Part shown: one piece after another, positions 7,347 to 16,107 of the stretch | Layout of the letters: each line of letters begins with the position of its first letter | Numbering within the stretch: position 1 is the first letter of the stretch | Assembly: GCA_041907665.1 (NCBI GenBank) | Contig: JAYRGW010000015.1 | Span: 5,570-69,569 of the forward strand | DNA: 64,000 bases | Source of the DNA: JAAYUD01 sp041907665 | GTDB lineage: Bacteria > Bacteroidota > Bacteroidia > Bacteroidales > Bacteroidaceae | Reading direction: 5' to 3' | Made by a program: the position numbers and the translations under genes | Notes under the pieces: model-generated | Databases searched by the model: none | What the model saw: only the letters and a program-made list of their open reading frames with translations | Told to the model about the DNA's origin: nothing

Positions 7347-9200
7347 CTATCCCATTCGTTTTTCAATTTCTTCCTCTTTAATGATAGTCAGTATATCATG
7401 TCCATCGGGTGTTAAAGAAGAATTGGAGCAAGAAAATAAATCATCTATAAGTGCAGTAATCTCTTTTTCCGAAAGGATCTGTCCATATACAATGGCCGCA
7501 CTTCTGGCTAGAGACAGAGACAACACGTGATTAATTTCTTTCTTGGCACTATCTGTTTCTTCGAGCGCCGAATGAACCATACTCTGCACCAAAGTGATGG
7601 GATTGATACCTTGGGTATCCGCAGGCACTCCGTTTATGGAATAACTTCCTCCGCCTAAATTGGCAAGATCGAAACCTACAGCTCCCAGCTCTTCCATCAT
7701 CTCTTTCAAAATGGTCTCTTCGGTTGGTGAGAAATGAATCACATCGGGGAATAACACTCGTTGCGAAACTCCGGTTCGATTTTCTAACTGATCCATGTAA
7801 CGTTCATAGAGAATACGAATATGTGCACGCCGCTGATCAATAATCATCAAACCCGATTTGACAGAAGTAAGTATATATCGCCCTTTAATTTGCATTTGTT
7901 GAAGCGCTTCGTCAAGGGTTTCATTATTATCTTGATATAATGATTTCGTATCGTTTTCAGAAGCGACCTCCATATCGTCTAATGAACTTGTTATTTGCTC
8001 GACTTTGCTATCTGCTTTTTCCAATCCTCCATATAATGTTTCCCAATCTACTTTTTGTCGCGAATAGCTCGAACCGCTTTCGGTAGACTTAAACGGGTTA
8101 TAATTTTGATTGATATGCACGCTGGGCATTTCTATCGGAATATTATTGTCTTGCTCATACACTGGAATATCGGGCATGCCTTCAGTATCGAATTCGATAG
8201 TCGGCATGGCATTGAATTTATCAAGCGATTCTTTTACTGCAGCAAGCAATATTTTCCATATAGATGTCTCGTTCTCGAATTTTATCTCGGTCTTAGTAGG
8301 ATGGATATTTACATCAATATCCCCTGGATTTACTTCAAAATACAAGAAATAAGGCACCTGCGCATCGGCTGGTATGAGATGATTATACCCTTCCATCACA
8401 GCTTTGTGAAAATAGGGATGCCGCATGTAGCGCCCATTGACGAAAAAGAATTGTTTCGGACCACGTTTAATAGCCGATTCGGGCCGCCCTATAAAACCGG
8501 ATACGCGGGCCAAAGAAGTCTCAACGTCGAGCGTGAGCAATTGCTGGTCGAGATGCCGGCCAAATACAGCTGCAATACGCTGGCGAAATGATTGCTTGGG
8601 CAAATGATATAGTTCAGTACCGTTGCTTTTGAACGAAAAAGAGATGTCGGGATGAACAAGCACGATTCGTTCGAATTCAGTAGTGATATTTGCTAATTCC
8701 GTACTGTTTGACTTCAAAAATTTCCTACGAGCAGGGACATTAAAGAAAAGGTCATTGATAATGAAATTACTTCCTTTAGGGCATGATATAACTTCTTGAC
8801 TTTCGATCTTTGAGCCGGCTATAGATATTTGAGAGCCCAACTCTTCATCATCCATTCTAGTCTTTAGCGTGACATGGGCTACTGCAGCAACAGAAGCAAG
8901 AGCTTCACCTCTGAATCCCATGGTATGAAGTTCGAACAAGTCTGCTGCTTTGGATATTTTTGAAGTAGCATGTCGTTCAAAAGCGAGACGTGCATCGGTC
9001 TCGGACATACCCTTTCCATCGTCAATAACTTGAATAGAGGTTCTGCCCGAATCAATAACTAGCACTTGTATGTTTTGTGCCTCGGCATCAATGGCGTTTT
9101 CTACCAGTTCTTTAATAACCGACGCCGGACGTTGTATCACCTCACCGGCAGCTATCTGGTTGGCCACGGAGTCGGGCAACAAATGGATAATATCACTCAT
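7347..9200 (-). CDS. mutL: DNA mismatch repair protein MutL
   Basis: This 617-residue protein is the GHKL ATPase linking MutS to downstream repair. The N-terminal ATP-binding motifs are clear: QIAAGEVIQRPASVIKELVENAIDA (about residues 14-38), DDGKGM and MGFRGEALASV. The C-terminal dimerisation domain is present from about residue 430. Where nuclease-active MutL proteins carry DQHA(x)2E(x)4E, this one reads DQRRAHIRILYE, so the first His and the first Glu are replaced. The late CPHGRP-type metal site reads TPDGHDI. The latent endonuclease is therefore probably absent. It is the last gene of the guaB-surA-mutL run; the OstA-like gene ends 27 bases upstream. Confidence 0.95.
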   Translation of the reverse strand: MSDIIHLLPDSVANQIAAGEVIQRPASVIKELVENAIDAEAQNIQVLVIDSGRTSIQVIDDGKGMSETDARLAFERHATSKISKAADLFELHTMGFRGEALASVAAVAHVTLKTRMDDEELGSQISIAGSKIESQEVISCPKGSNFIINDLFFNVPARRKFLKSNSTELANITTEFERIVLVHPDISFSFKSNGTELYHLPKQSFRQRIAAVFGRHLDQQLLTLDVETSLARVSGFIGRPESAIKRGPKQFFFVNGRYMRHPYFHKAVMEGYNHLIPADAQVPYFLYFEVNPGDIDVNIHPTKTEIKFENETSIWKILLAAVKESLDKFNAMPTIEFDTEGMPDIPVYEQDNNIPIEMPSVHINQNYNPFKSTESGSSYSRQKVDWETLYGGLEKADSKVEQITSSLDDMEVASENDTKSLYQDNNETLDEALQQMQIKGRYILTSVKSGLMIIDQRRAHIRILYERYMDQLENRTGVSQRVLFPDVIHFSPTEETILKEMMEELGAVGFDLANLGGGSYSINGVPADTQGINPITLVQSMVHSALEETDSAKKEINHVLSLSLARSAAIVYGQILSEKEITALIDDLFSCSNSSLTPDGHDILTIIKEEEIEKRMG

Positions 9201-9227
9201 AATTTCTAGTTCTCCCTAAATTATGTC

Positions 9228-11030
9228 TTATTTTAGTAAGTCGCGTAATGACTTACCCTTCATGTCTGGTGTCTCTTGATGAGTAGACTTTAGCTGCTGG
9301 TCTGCTTTCTTCGGAATCCAAATGAAAAGGTCATTTTTACTTTTCGGCCTAATATAGTCGAACCAAGCAAAATTTGCTAATCTCATTTTATCTTCGGGTA
9401 GCTGTTCCATAGGATATAACACCCCGGTAGACTGCGGACTCATCACCATTTTATTGATTTTCTTATCCTGCATATACAGATTGAGCAGACTAGTCTCTGA
9501 TGTATTCATAAACATCATTGTGCTGTCTTTGTCTAGAGGATAGTATACAACTTCAACATTACTGATAACATCAGCCTTATCCAATTGTTTGTTCTTGAAA
9601 TATGCTTTTATTTCTTTTCCTGCTATCTGATTATAATGTATACTATCCATACGCTCTACCGTCAACGCCTGATTGATAACATGTGCCCATTTGATAGTAC
9701 TGTCATTAAAGTATGCATGAATCACTTCGCCCAGGACCTGCTGATTATTGTTCCACATAATGGGATCTTTATACATTGTCAGACAAGAATCCTTTGTATT
9801 GTATACTAGCGAATCACAGACAGCCTGAATGTCTTTACGAAAGATTCTCACCTTATGATATCCCTTCATCATACGGTACATGGAATCTGTTTTCTGATAG
9901 AATGTACGCGTCCAAAGGGTATCTGCATGGACAAACATCGTATCTTTCTGCGAATAGTCCATAGCCAATGCCTTTCGAGTTGCATAAGCACTATTGGTTT
10001 TTTCGTTATAGTAACAAAAATGACCGGTAAGCATATTTTTGTTCACGGAGTCTTTCATGATAACGTTATGAAAAGCTTTTCCATAGCCCTTTTTACGATC
10101 ATAATAGATGCTATCTCCCGTCATTCGCTTGGTACCACTCGTCAATATGGAACGATCGAACAGCCAACCTTGATCTCTCACCGTGTTGTAGTGTCCCCGT
10201 TTTGAATAAATCACATTCTTCGAACTGACAATCGTAGACGGACCCAATATCGTTGCCACTTTCGTTTGCGTGCTGTACTTCAATGTGTCCGATGTCAATA
10301 CAAATTTGGGATTGACGAGTTTTACATTATGATTGAATTTGGCTATTTTGGTTGTCGGACTATATTCCCCCCAATCAGAGGTAAGAATATTATTAGCATC
10401 CAGCACGGTTCCCCCTTGGTAATAGTAAGCCAAGTTTAACAATCTGTCATAATTCAGACTGTCCGTAAGAAGAGTTGTCTTGCGATTGACCAGTTTGACG
10501 TTACCACGCAATCTGGCTATCAATGAAATACCATCATAGTTAAGGTAATCACCATAGATAAAAAGAGTATCACCCTGAATCATCCTGACATGATTGAAAG
10601 CCTCTACAGAATTAGTTTTTTTGTGAATCAAAGCACTATCACAAAACATATACATGTGTCCATGAAGCAATTTCACCTTACCTACAAGGACTTCAACATC
10701 TGGAGTAATAAAATTATCCTCTCGAGCGATGTCTGCATGTAGTAGATCTATTCTGGTAAGCCCTTTCCGTCTGTTTCGTTCTGCGAAACTTAAGGGACGT
10801 CCTTTCTTCCCTTTCTTTTTGGAAGCAGTAGGAGTTCCTTTTCTTTGTTGAAAGGGTTTCTGTGGTTGTTGATTTTTAGGAATCGGTTGCAAAGAAGCAA
10901 CCAAGGCATAGGGATGTAGAAGAGGAGATTTTACTTGAGCTATAATGCACATGCAAAAGAAACACAGAAATCCTACAATAAGGTATTTCTGTCCTTCATA
11001 AAACGAATCCTTCTTATTGTCGTTAGGCAT
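9228..11030 (-). CDS. OstA/LptA-like outer-membrane biogenesis protein
   Basis: This 600-residue protein has an N-terminal hydrophobic segment (YLIVGFLCFFCMCIIAQ) serving as signal or anchor. A basic Gln/Lys/Pro-rich linker follows. Long runs of short beta-strand repeats come next, with recurring phrases such as VRMIQGDTLFIYGDYLNYDG, LTSDTLKYSTQT and MTGDSIYYDRKKGYG. This is the OstA-like pattern (PF13100), in which a stacked beta-jellyroll binds lipopolysaccharide and carries it across the periplasm. It is much longer than E. coli LptA, as is usual for the Bacteroidetes version. It lies between a SurA-type chaperone gene and mutL. Its role in LPS export is inferred from the family. Confidence 0.82.
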   Translation of the reverse strand: MPNDNKKDSFYEGQKYLIVGFLCFFCMCIIAQVKSPLLHPYALVASLQPIPKNQQPQKPFQQRKGTPTASKKKGKKGRPLSFAERNRRKGLTRIDLLHADIAREDNFITPDVEVLVGKVKLLHGHMYMFCDSALIHKKTNSVEAFNHVRMIQGDTLFIYGDYLNYDGISLIARLRGNVKLVNRKTTLLTDSLNYDRLLNLAYYYQGGTVLDANNILTSDWGEYSPTTKIAKFNHNVKLVNPKFVLTSDTLKYSTQTKVATILGPSTIVSSKNVIYSKRGHYNTVRDQGWLFDRSILTSGTKRMTGDSIYYDRKKGYGKAFHNVIMKDSVNKNMLTGHFCYYNEKTNSAYATRKALAMDYSQKDTMFVHADTLWTRTFYQKTDSMYRMMKGYHKVRIFRKDIQAVCDSLVYNTKDSCLTMYKDPIMWNNNQQVLGEVIHAYFNDSTIKWAHVINQALTVERMDSIHYNQIAGKEIKAYFKNKQLDKADVISNVEVVYYPLDKDSTMMFMNTSETSLLNLYMQDKKINKMVMSPQSTGVLYPMEQLPEDKMRLANFAWFDYIRPKSKNDLFIWIPKKADQQLKSTHQETPDMKGKSLRDLLK

Positions 11031-11039
11031 GATATCGTA

Positions 11040-12437
11040 TTAATCCTTATCTTCATTCTGACCTTTTGCCTGATTCTTTTTAATCCATCCCGGATATTTG
11101 AAATTACATTTTACCCAAGCTGGATTAATACGAATGTAAGTCCTTTTTTGTTTATCGGCAATCCATTTGGTAAGCACCTCTTCACGACGTTTGCCCAACA
11201 GCATGTCTTTCACACTTTGATAATCGTCGGTGATAGTTGCTTTGTGTCCATTTATACGATTTTTCAATTTCGCAATAACGCAAACTTCGTCACCATCTTT
11301 GTTTATCATGGTATACGCCTTTGATATTTCGCCAACACTAAGTTTATCGATGATTTTCGCAGTCTCAGCTGGTAATTCTTCCATTTGGAATTTCGCAGTA
11401 TTACTATTCTGGTTTACCATCAGACCGTGGTTCAAACGAGTATCCTTATCCATTGACAGAATTGTAGCTCCTTCATCAAAAGAGAACTTCTTATTTCGGA
11501 TATCGTCTCCAATAGAGTCCAACCTAGCAGTTGCAGCTGTAATAGATGCATCTGGAATATGTGGTTTCAGCAGTATATGACGCACTTTAATACGGTCGCC
11601 ACGCTTTTCAATAAGTTGTATGATATGGTAACCGTACTCTGATTTTACGATTTTAGAGATTTGGTTAGGGGTTGTTAGATTAAAAGCGACATTTGCAAAG
11701 TCGGGATCCAATTGTCCTCGTCCCATAAATTCCAATTCACCTCCCTGCAGTGCCGATCCCTTATCTTCGGAATACATTACGGCCAACACCGAGAAAGTTG
11801 TTTCTCCCTTTTCGACTCGCTCTGTATAATCTCTAAGCCGACGTTTTACATCTTCAATTTCCGATTCCGGAATTTTAGGCTTTTGAGTTATGATTTGTAC
11901 TTCAACTTCAGTCGGGACAAAAGGAATACTATCTTTGGGTAATGCTTTATAAAAATCACGAACTTCTGCAGGTGTCACTTTAATATCACCTATAATCTTT
12001 TGCTGCATTTTCTGCACCGTAAGTCCGGTTCGAATATTTTCTCTCCAAATTTCTCTCATTTGGGGAAGCTTCATATTGAAATATTCTTCCAACTTTTCTT
12101 TCGATCCGATGGCTGCAATATATTGGTTTTCTTGAGCATCCAAGTGGGGGATAACATCCGCATCCGATACGGTAATACTATCCAATGCAGCTTGATGCAT
12201 ATAGAGTTTCTGAATAGCAAGTTCTTCGGAAACGATGCAGTTAGGCTCGCCGTCAAATTTACGACCTTCTTGCAAATCAAACATTTTCTTCTGTTCGATA
12301 TCCGACTTCAGGACAGCTTCATTACCAATGACCCAAACTATTTGATCAATAACATTATCTTGTGCAAAAACAGATAATGTGGAAACAATAGATAAAGCTA
12401 TGGTAAGTATCCACTTGTGGCTTATAAAATTCTTCAT
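11040..12437 (-). CDS. SurA-type periplasmic peptidyl-prolyl isomerase
   Basis: This 465-residue chaperone helps outer-membrane proteins fold. It has a signal peptide (MKNFISHKWILTIALSIVSTLSVFAQ), then a SurA N-terminal helical domain with IDQIVWVIGNEAVLKSDIE. The first parvulin domain spans about 175-275 and contains YSEDKGSALQGGELEFMGRG and GYHIIQLIEKRG. A second, poorer one follows after VRHILLKP, spanning about 285-390. The layout resembles E. coli SurA. The stop lies 10 bases before the OstA-like start, and 63 bases separate it from the preceding parvulin gene, which fits one operon. Confidence 0.92.
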   Translation of the reverse strand: MKNFISHKWILTIALSIVSTLSVFAQDNVIDQIVWVIGNEAVLKSDIEQKKMFDLQEGRKFDGEPNCIVSEELAIQKLYMHQAALDSITVSDADVIPHLDAQENQYIAAIGSKEKLEEYFNMKLPQMREIWRENIRTGLTVQKMQQKIIGDIKVTPAEVRDFYKALPKDSIPFVPTEVEVQIITQKPKIPESEIEDVKRRLRDYTERVEKGETTFSVLAVMYSEDKGSALQGGELEFMGRGQLDPDFANVAFNLTTPNQISKIVKSEYGYHIIQLIEKRGDRIKVRHILLKPHIPDASITAATARLDSIGDDIRNKKFSFDEGATILSMDKDTRLNHGLMVNQNSNTAKFQMEELPAETAKIIDKLSVGEISKAYTMINKDGDEVCVIAKLKNRINGHKATITDDYQSVKDMLLGKRREEVLTKWIADKQKRTYIRINPAWVKCNFKYPGWIKKNQAKGQNEDKD

Positions 12438-12500
12438 TATATAATATTAAATTACATCTTTAAATAACAAGTTACGAAGATAATGCAATATTTTCGGGTA

Positions 12501-14024
12501 TCAGTGATTATTAACTGTTTTTAGTACCTCTTCGCTTATTTCAACCTTCGTTGTCGTTTTGAGATGATCGATCCATTCTTGTTTCATATATTTCTGATAA
12601 TCGTCTCGAACCTTCTCTTTCACATCTTTGTAGTCGTTGGGAGATTTTTGTTTTTTCCCTAAAACAAATGCGTAAGGGAACTCTGTTGCATTTGCACGCG
12701 GCCCTCCAAAAGCGAGCGCATCAACATTAGCATTGTCTCCCACCTTAAAAGTTCCTTGTGTCAATTTTATGCGTTCAGCAGTCTTATTGAACGGTTCGAT
12801 AAGCTTAGTCCAATCTTCTTGCGATTGTTTTTTCAATATCTTCTTTATCTTTTTCGCAGTTTTCTTGTCAGCACATTCAAACAACGCACCATTAAAACGA
12901 GGAGTACTCCAACGATAATTGGATTGATTCTTCAAGAAAAAGTTTTGCAATGCAACACTATCCGGTGCAGTGGTTGCGATTCTATCTTCTTCTTTGGATA
13001 AAAGTTCATCTTTGTAGAATTTCAGTTGTAGTTCAAGCTCAGGATGAGAACAAGAAATCTTCTGACTCTCGCGGTCAAATAACGACTTGGCTACAAAGGC
13101 ATCTAGCTGAGCAGATATTTCCATCGGATGAGCGTAGGCAAATCGTTTGAAATTTTGTCCCGTATAAGCTTTTCCATCAAGAGTAAAAAGAGTTTTTACC
13201 GTTTCTCCGTTTCGCCTTACTTCACTCATAGCCTCATTATTGGGAACATAATTCAGCTCACGTTTCAAGCGTTCTATTGTCGGTCCATTAGAAGTTTCAC
13301 TCCTTTTATTATTATTGATTTGCTTAATAAGTTCCGGAAACACCTGTTCATACGGAGCAATATCCCTTTTGCCTATTACCTTTATTATATGTATACCGGC
13401 AGGTGAATAAAACGGCTCGGAAAATTCGTTAATATTCATACCGAAAGCATGTCTTTCTATAATTTCCGGACAATCTAATGACGCAATCCACATGGTATCT
13501 TTCTTTGCAGAAAAGCGTTTTATCATCTCACCGAAAAGTTTTGGATTCCGTTGCAAGGCCCTATAAATCGAATCAAGACGTAATTTGGTTGCTTCGATAA
13601 CCTGCGAAGATGCCATTTGGGCTAATGGTTGAAAGATTTGTACGACCTGTACTTCTCCTGTTCCCTTCTGTTGCTTTTTGATGTCGTAAAGCTCTTTTGC
13701 TTTATCTTCATCCGATCTTCCATTGGTAATGTATTGTCCGATGAGCTGTTTGCGATAGTTCGCAAGTAAGTTGCGCACCGCAGGCAGGGTATCTAATCCT
13801 GCCTGTTCGGCAGCGCTTACCTTTATTTGTTCCAATACATACCCTTCAAGATATGCTTTCAGCTCCTTCCCTTTCAGATTTTGTTTGCGATCTTTGTTCA
13901 AACGGTATTCAAACTCGGTTCTCGAGATCGTTTTACCGTTTAGGTGTACAAGTATCGGTTCTGCTTCAGGAGTAGGAGGGCAGAACAAAGAAATCATTAA
14001 TGAAAAGAGTAAACTGAAAAACAT
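12501..14024 (-). CDS. Parvulin-type peptidyl-prolyl isomerase, SurA/PpiC-like
   Basis: This 507-residue secreted protein opens with a hydrophobic signal (MFFSLLFSLMISLFCPP), then a SurA-like segment (VHLNGKTISRTEFEYRLNKD). A parvulin-like region spans about 120-220, with FSAKKDTMWIASLDCPEIIERHAFGMNINEFSEPFYSPAGIHIIKVIGKRDIAPYE in outline. A second weak parvulin-like part follows around 360-460 (FNGALFECADKK and later). Several canonical parvulin residues are degenerate, so chaperone action without strong isomerase activity is possible. It sits 11 bases after the guaB stop and before the better SurA homologue. Two successive SurA-like genes in this place are usual in Bacteroidales. Confidence 0.83.
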   Translation of the reverse strand: MFFSLLFSLMISLFCPPTPEAEPILVHLNGKTISRTEFEYRLNKDRKQNLKGKELKAYLEGYVLEQIKVSAAEQAGLDTLPAVRNLLANYRKQLIGQYITNGRSDEDKAKELYDIKKQQKGTGEVQVVQIFQPLAQMASSQVIEATKLRLDSIYRALQRNPKLFGEMIKRFSAKKDTMWIASLDCPEIIERHAFGMNINEFSEPFYSPAGIHIIKVIGKRDIAPYEQVFPELIKQINNNKRSETSNGPTIERLKRELNYVPNNEAMSEVRRNGETVKTLFTLDGKAYTGQNFKRFAYAHPMEISAQLDAFVAKSLFDRESQKISCSHPELELQLKFYKDELLSKEEDRIATTAPDSVALQNFFLKNQSNYRWSTPRFNGALFECADKKTAKKIKKILKKQSQEDWTKLIEPFNKTAERIKLTQGTFKVGDNANVDALAFGGPRANATEFPYAFVLGKKQKSPNDYKDVKEKVRDDYQKYMKQEWIDHLKTTTKVEISEEVLKTVNNH

Positions 14025-14035
14025 ATTTTCTGTTT

Positions 14036-15511
14036 TTATTCGGGACGACTATAATTTGGCGATTCGCTTGTGATCGTTACATCATGCGGATGGCTTTCCA
14101 GAACGCCCGCGTTCGTTATTTGAGTAAACTTAGCTTCGTGCAATTGTTCAATATTGGGTGCACCGCAATATCCCATTCCAGCACGCAAGCCACCAGTTAA
14201 TTGGTAAATAACTTCATACAGCGTTCCTTTGTAAGGGACACGAGCAGAAATGCCTTCTGGTACAAGTTTCTTTGCGTCTTTCTGTTCGCTTTGGAAATAG
14301 CGATCCTTCGAACCATTTTCCATCGCCTCCAAAGAGCCCATACCACGGTATGATTTGAACTTACGCCCGTTGAAAATAATCGTTTCACCTGGACTCTCTT
14401 CCGTTCCTGCAACCAATGAGCCGATCATGACAGAACAACCTCCAGCAGCCAAAGCTTTCACTACATCACCCGAATAACGCAAACCGCCATCGGCTATCAG
14501 AGGAACACCAGTCCCTTTTAAAGCTTGAGCTACATCATAAACAGCAGACAACTGAGGAACACCGACACCCGCAATGATACGTGTAGTACAGATAGAGCCC
14601 GGCCCTATACCAACTTTCACACCATCAGCTCCAGCATCGGCCAAACATTTGGCCGCTTCTCCTGTTGCTACGTTTCCGCAGACAATATCAATATTAGGAA
14701 AGAGCTTTTTAGCTTCCTTCAGTTTTTCAATTACATGTATCGAATGCCCGTGGGCCGTATCAATAACGACTGCATCAACACCAGCTTCAACCAATGCCTG
14801 CATCCGTTCAAAGGTATCTTTGGTCACTCCTACACCCGCTGCAACACGAAGACGTCCTTTAATATCTTTGCATGCATTCGGTTTATCTTTAGCTTTCGTA
14901 ATATCTTTATAGGTAATTAAACCTATCAATTTACCTTTATTATCTACAACAGGCAATTTTTCTATTTTATGTTCTTGCAGTATTTGTGCCGCAGCAATCA
15001 TGTCTGTTTGTTGATGGGTAACAACTAAATTCTCTTTTGTCATCACATCATCAATCAATTTATCCATTTTCTTTTCAAAACGGAGATCACGATTAGTGAC
15101 GATACCGACCAAATTATTATCATCGTCTACCACAGGAATTCCTCCTATATGATATTCGGCCATCATATTTAGAGCATCAATCACTTTTCGACCCTTGTGA
15201 ATGGTTACCGGATCGTAAATCATGCCGTTTTCTGCACGTTTTACTATCGCAACCTGACGGGCTTGCTCTTCTATGGACATATTTTTGTGAATCACGCCAA
15301 TACCTCCTTCACGAGCTATGGCAATAGCCATTGGAGCTTCAGTTACAGTATCCATCGCTGCTGTAGCAAATGGTACCTTCAACTCAATGTTTCTTGAAAA
15401 CTTCGTCGTTAGATCGACTTCGCGTGGGAGTACTTCCGAGTAAGCTGGTATTAACAATACATCGTCGTAAGTTAAGCCCTGCATTACAATCTTATCTGCA
15501 ATAAATGACAT
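14036..15511 (-). CDS. guaB: Inosine-5'-monophosphate dehydrogenase
   Basis: GuaB oxidises IMP to XMP with NAD+, the committed step of GMP synthesis. The start was set at 15511 (MSFIADKIVMQGLTYDDVLL), because the open frame upstream of it includes the promoter. This gives 491 residues, standard for the family. Two CBS domains lie around residues 95-205 (VTNRDLRFEK and LIGLITYKDITKAKD). The catalytic cysteine is in GIGPGSICTTRIIAGVG near residue 305. The IMP-binding loop GYRGMGSLEAM and the catalytic flap follow. It heads the run guaB, two parvulin genes, OstA-like, mutL. Confidence 0.97.
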   Translation of the reverse strand: MSFIADKIVMQGLTYDDVLLIPAYSEVLPREVDLTTKFSRNIELKVPFATAAMDTVTEAPMAIAIAREGGIGVIHKNMSIEEQARQVAIVKRAENGMIYDPVTIHKGRKVIDALNMMAEYHIGGIPVVDDDNNLVGIVTNRDLRFEKKMDKLIDDVMTKENLVVTHQQTDMIAAAQILQEHKIEKLPVVDNKGKLIGLITYKDITKAKDKPNACKDIKGRLRVAAGVGVTKDTFERMQALVEAGVDAVVIDTAHGHSIHVIEKLKEAKKLFPNIDIVCGNVATGEAAKCLADAGADGVKVGIGPGSICTTRIIAGVGVPQLSAVYDVAQALKGTGVPLIADGGLRYSGDVVKALAAGGCSVMIGSLVAGTEESPGETIIFNGRKFKSYRGMGSLEAMENGSKDRYFQSEQKDAKKLVPEGISARVPYKGTLYEVIYQLTGGLRAGMGYCGAPNIEQLHEAKFTQITNAGVLESHPHDVTITSESPNYSRPE

Positions 15512-15534
15512 AGTGCTATATTTTTTATTGCGTG

Positions 15535-15566
15535 CAAATATACAAACTTTATCCAACACTAGGAAA
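15535..15566 (-). promoter_or_regulatory. Candidate guaB promoter
   Basis: On the minus strand the -7 element is TATATTTG (15542-15535). TTTC lies 20 bases upstream as a -33 element with one mismatch. The start codon lies 24 bases downstream. Confidence 0.6.
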
Positions 15567-15934
15567 TCATCTTCTTGTTTTTTAATCTCCAGACAGTATT
15601 TTTCTACTTCTTTGATCTATTTACACCGCAAATACATAGATTTACTATATATATTAAGGTGTATAAGCCACAAAAACTAACACACGATTGGGATGATGTA
15701 TTTAGAATTAATAATTTAACTAGAGATGGTCTAATCATAATAGATTAATATTGCAAAGTACTAATATTAAAGCAAGTATGAATATTCTCTAAAATTAACA
15801 AATCATAAAACAACATAGATTATATTCAACATCATTAGTTCTCATCGCACATACAGTATCATTAACAAAACAGGCAAAGATTTAATAGCTAAAATTAAAA
15901 AGCAGCAGGTAAATGATAAATATTTTATTTAATA

Positions 15935-15966
15935 TTTGCATAAATAATAAAAACAACATATCTTTA
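15935..15966 (+). promoter_or_regulatory. Candidate promoter of the first SusC gene
   Basis: TTTG (15935-15938), a 20-base spacer and TATCTTTA (15959-15966) give a near-consensus Bacteroidetes promoter with one mismatch in the -7 box. It would leave a leader of about 135 bases before the ATG at 16108, long enough for post-transcriptional control. Confidence 0.55.
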
Positions 15967-16107
15967 CCGCCGAAGAGAAACTAATTTTTTGTGTTGAAAA
16001 CCAAAAACTAAAGTTAAGTGTTTATAAATAGGACGTTGAAATTACTATAAAAACAAAACTACCTTACACCCTTAAGATACTTAATTACGAACCTTTAATT
16101 ATAAGTT

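Larger units (their letters stand above)
15512..16107. other. AT-rich intergenic region between divergent guaB and SusC
   Basis: These 596 bases hold no credible gene. They contain the guaB promoter on the minus strand near the right side of that gene and a candidate SusC promoter on the plus strand. The remainder is strongly AT-rich with no repeat or structured RNA that I could recognise. It marks the left edge of the carbohydrate-uptake island. Confidence 0.7.
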
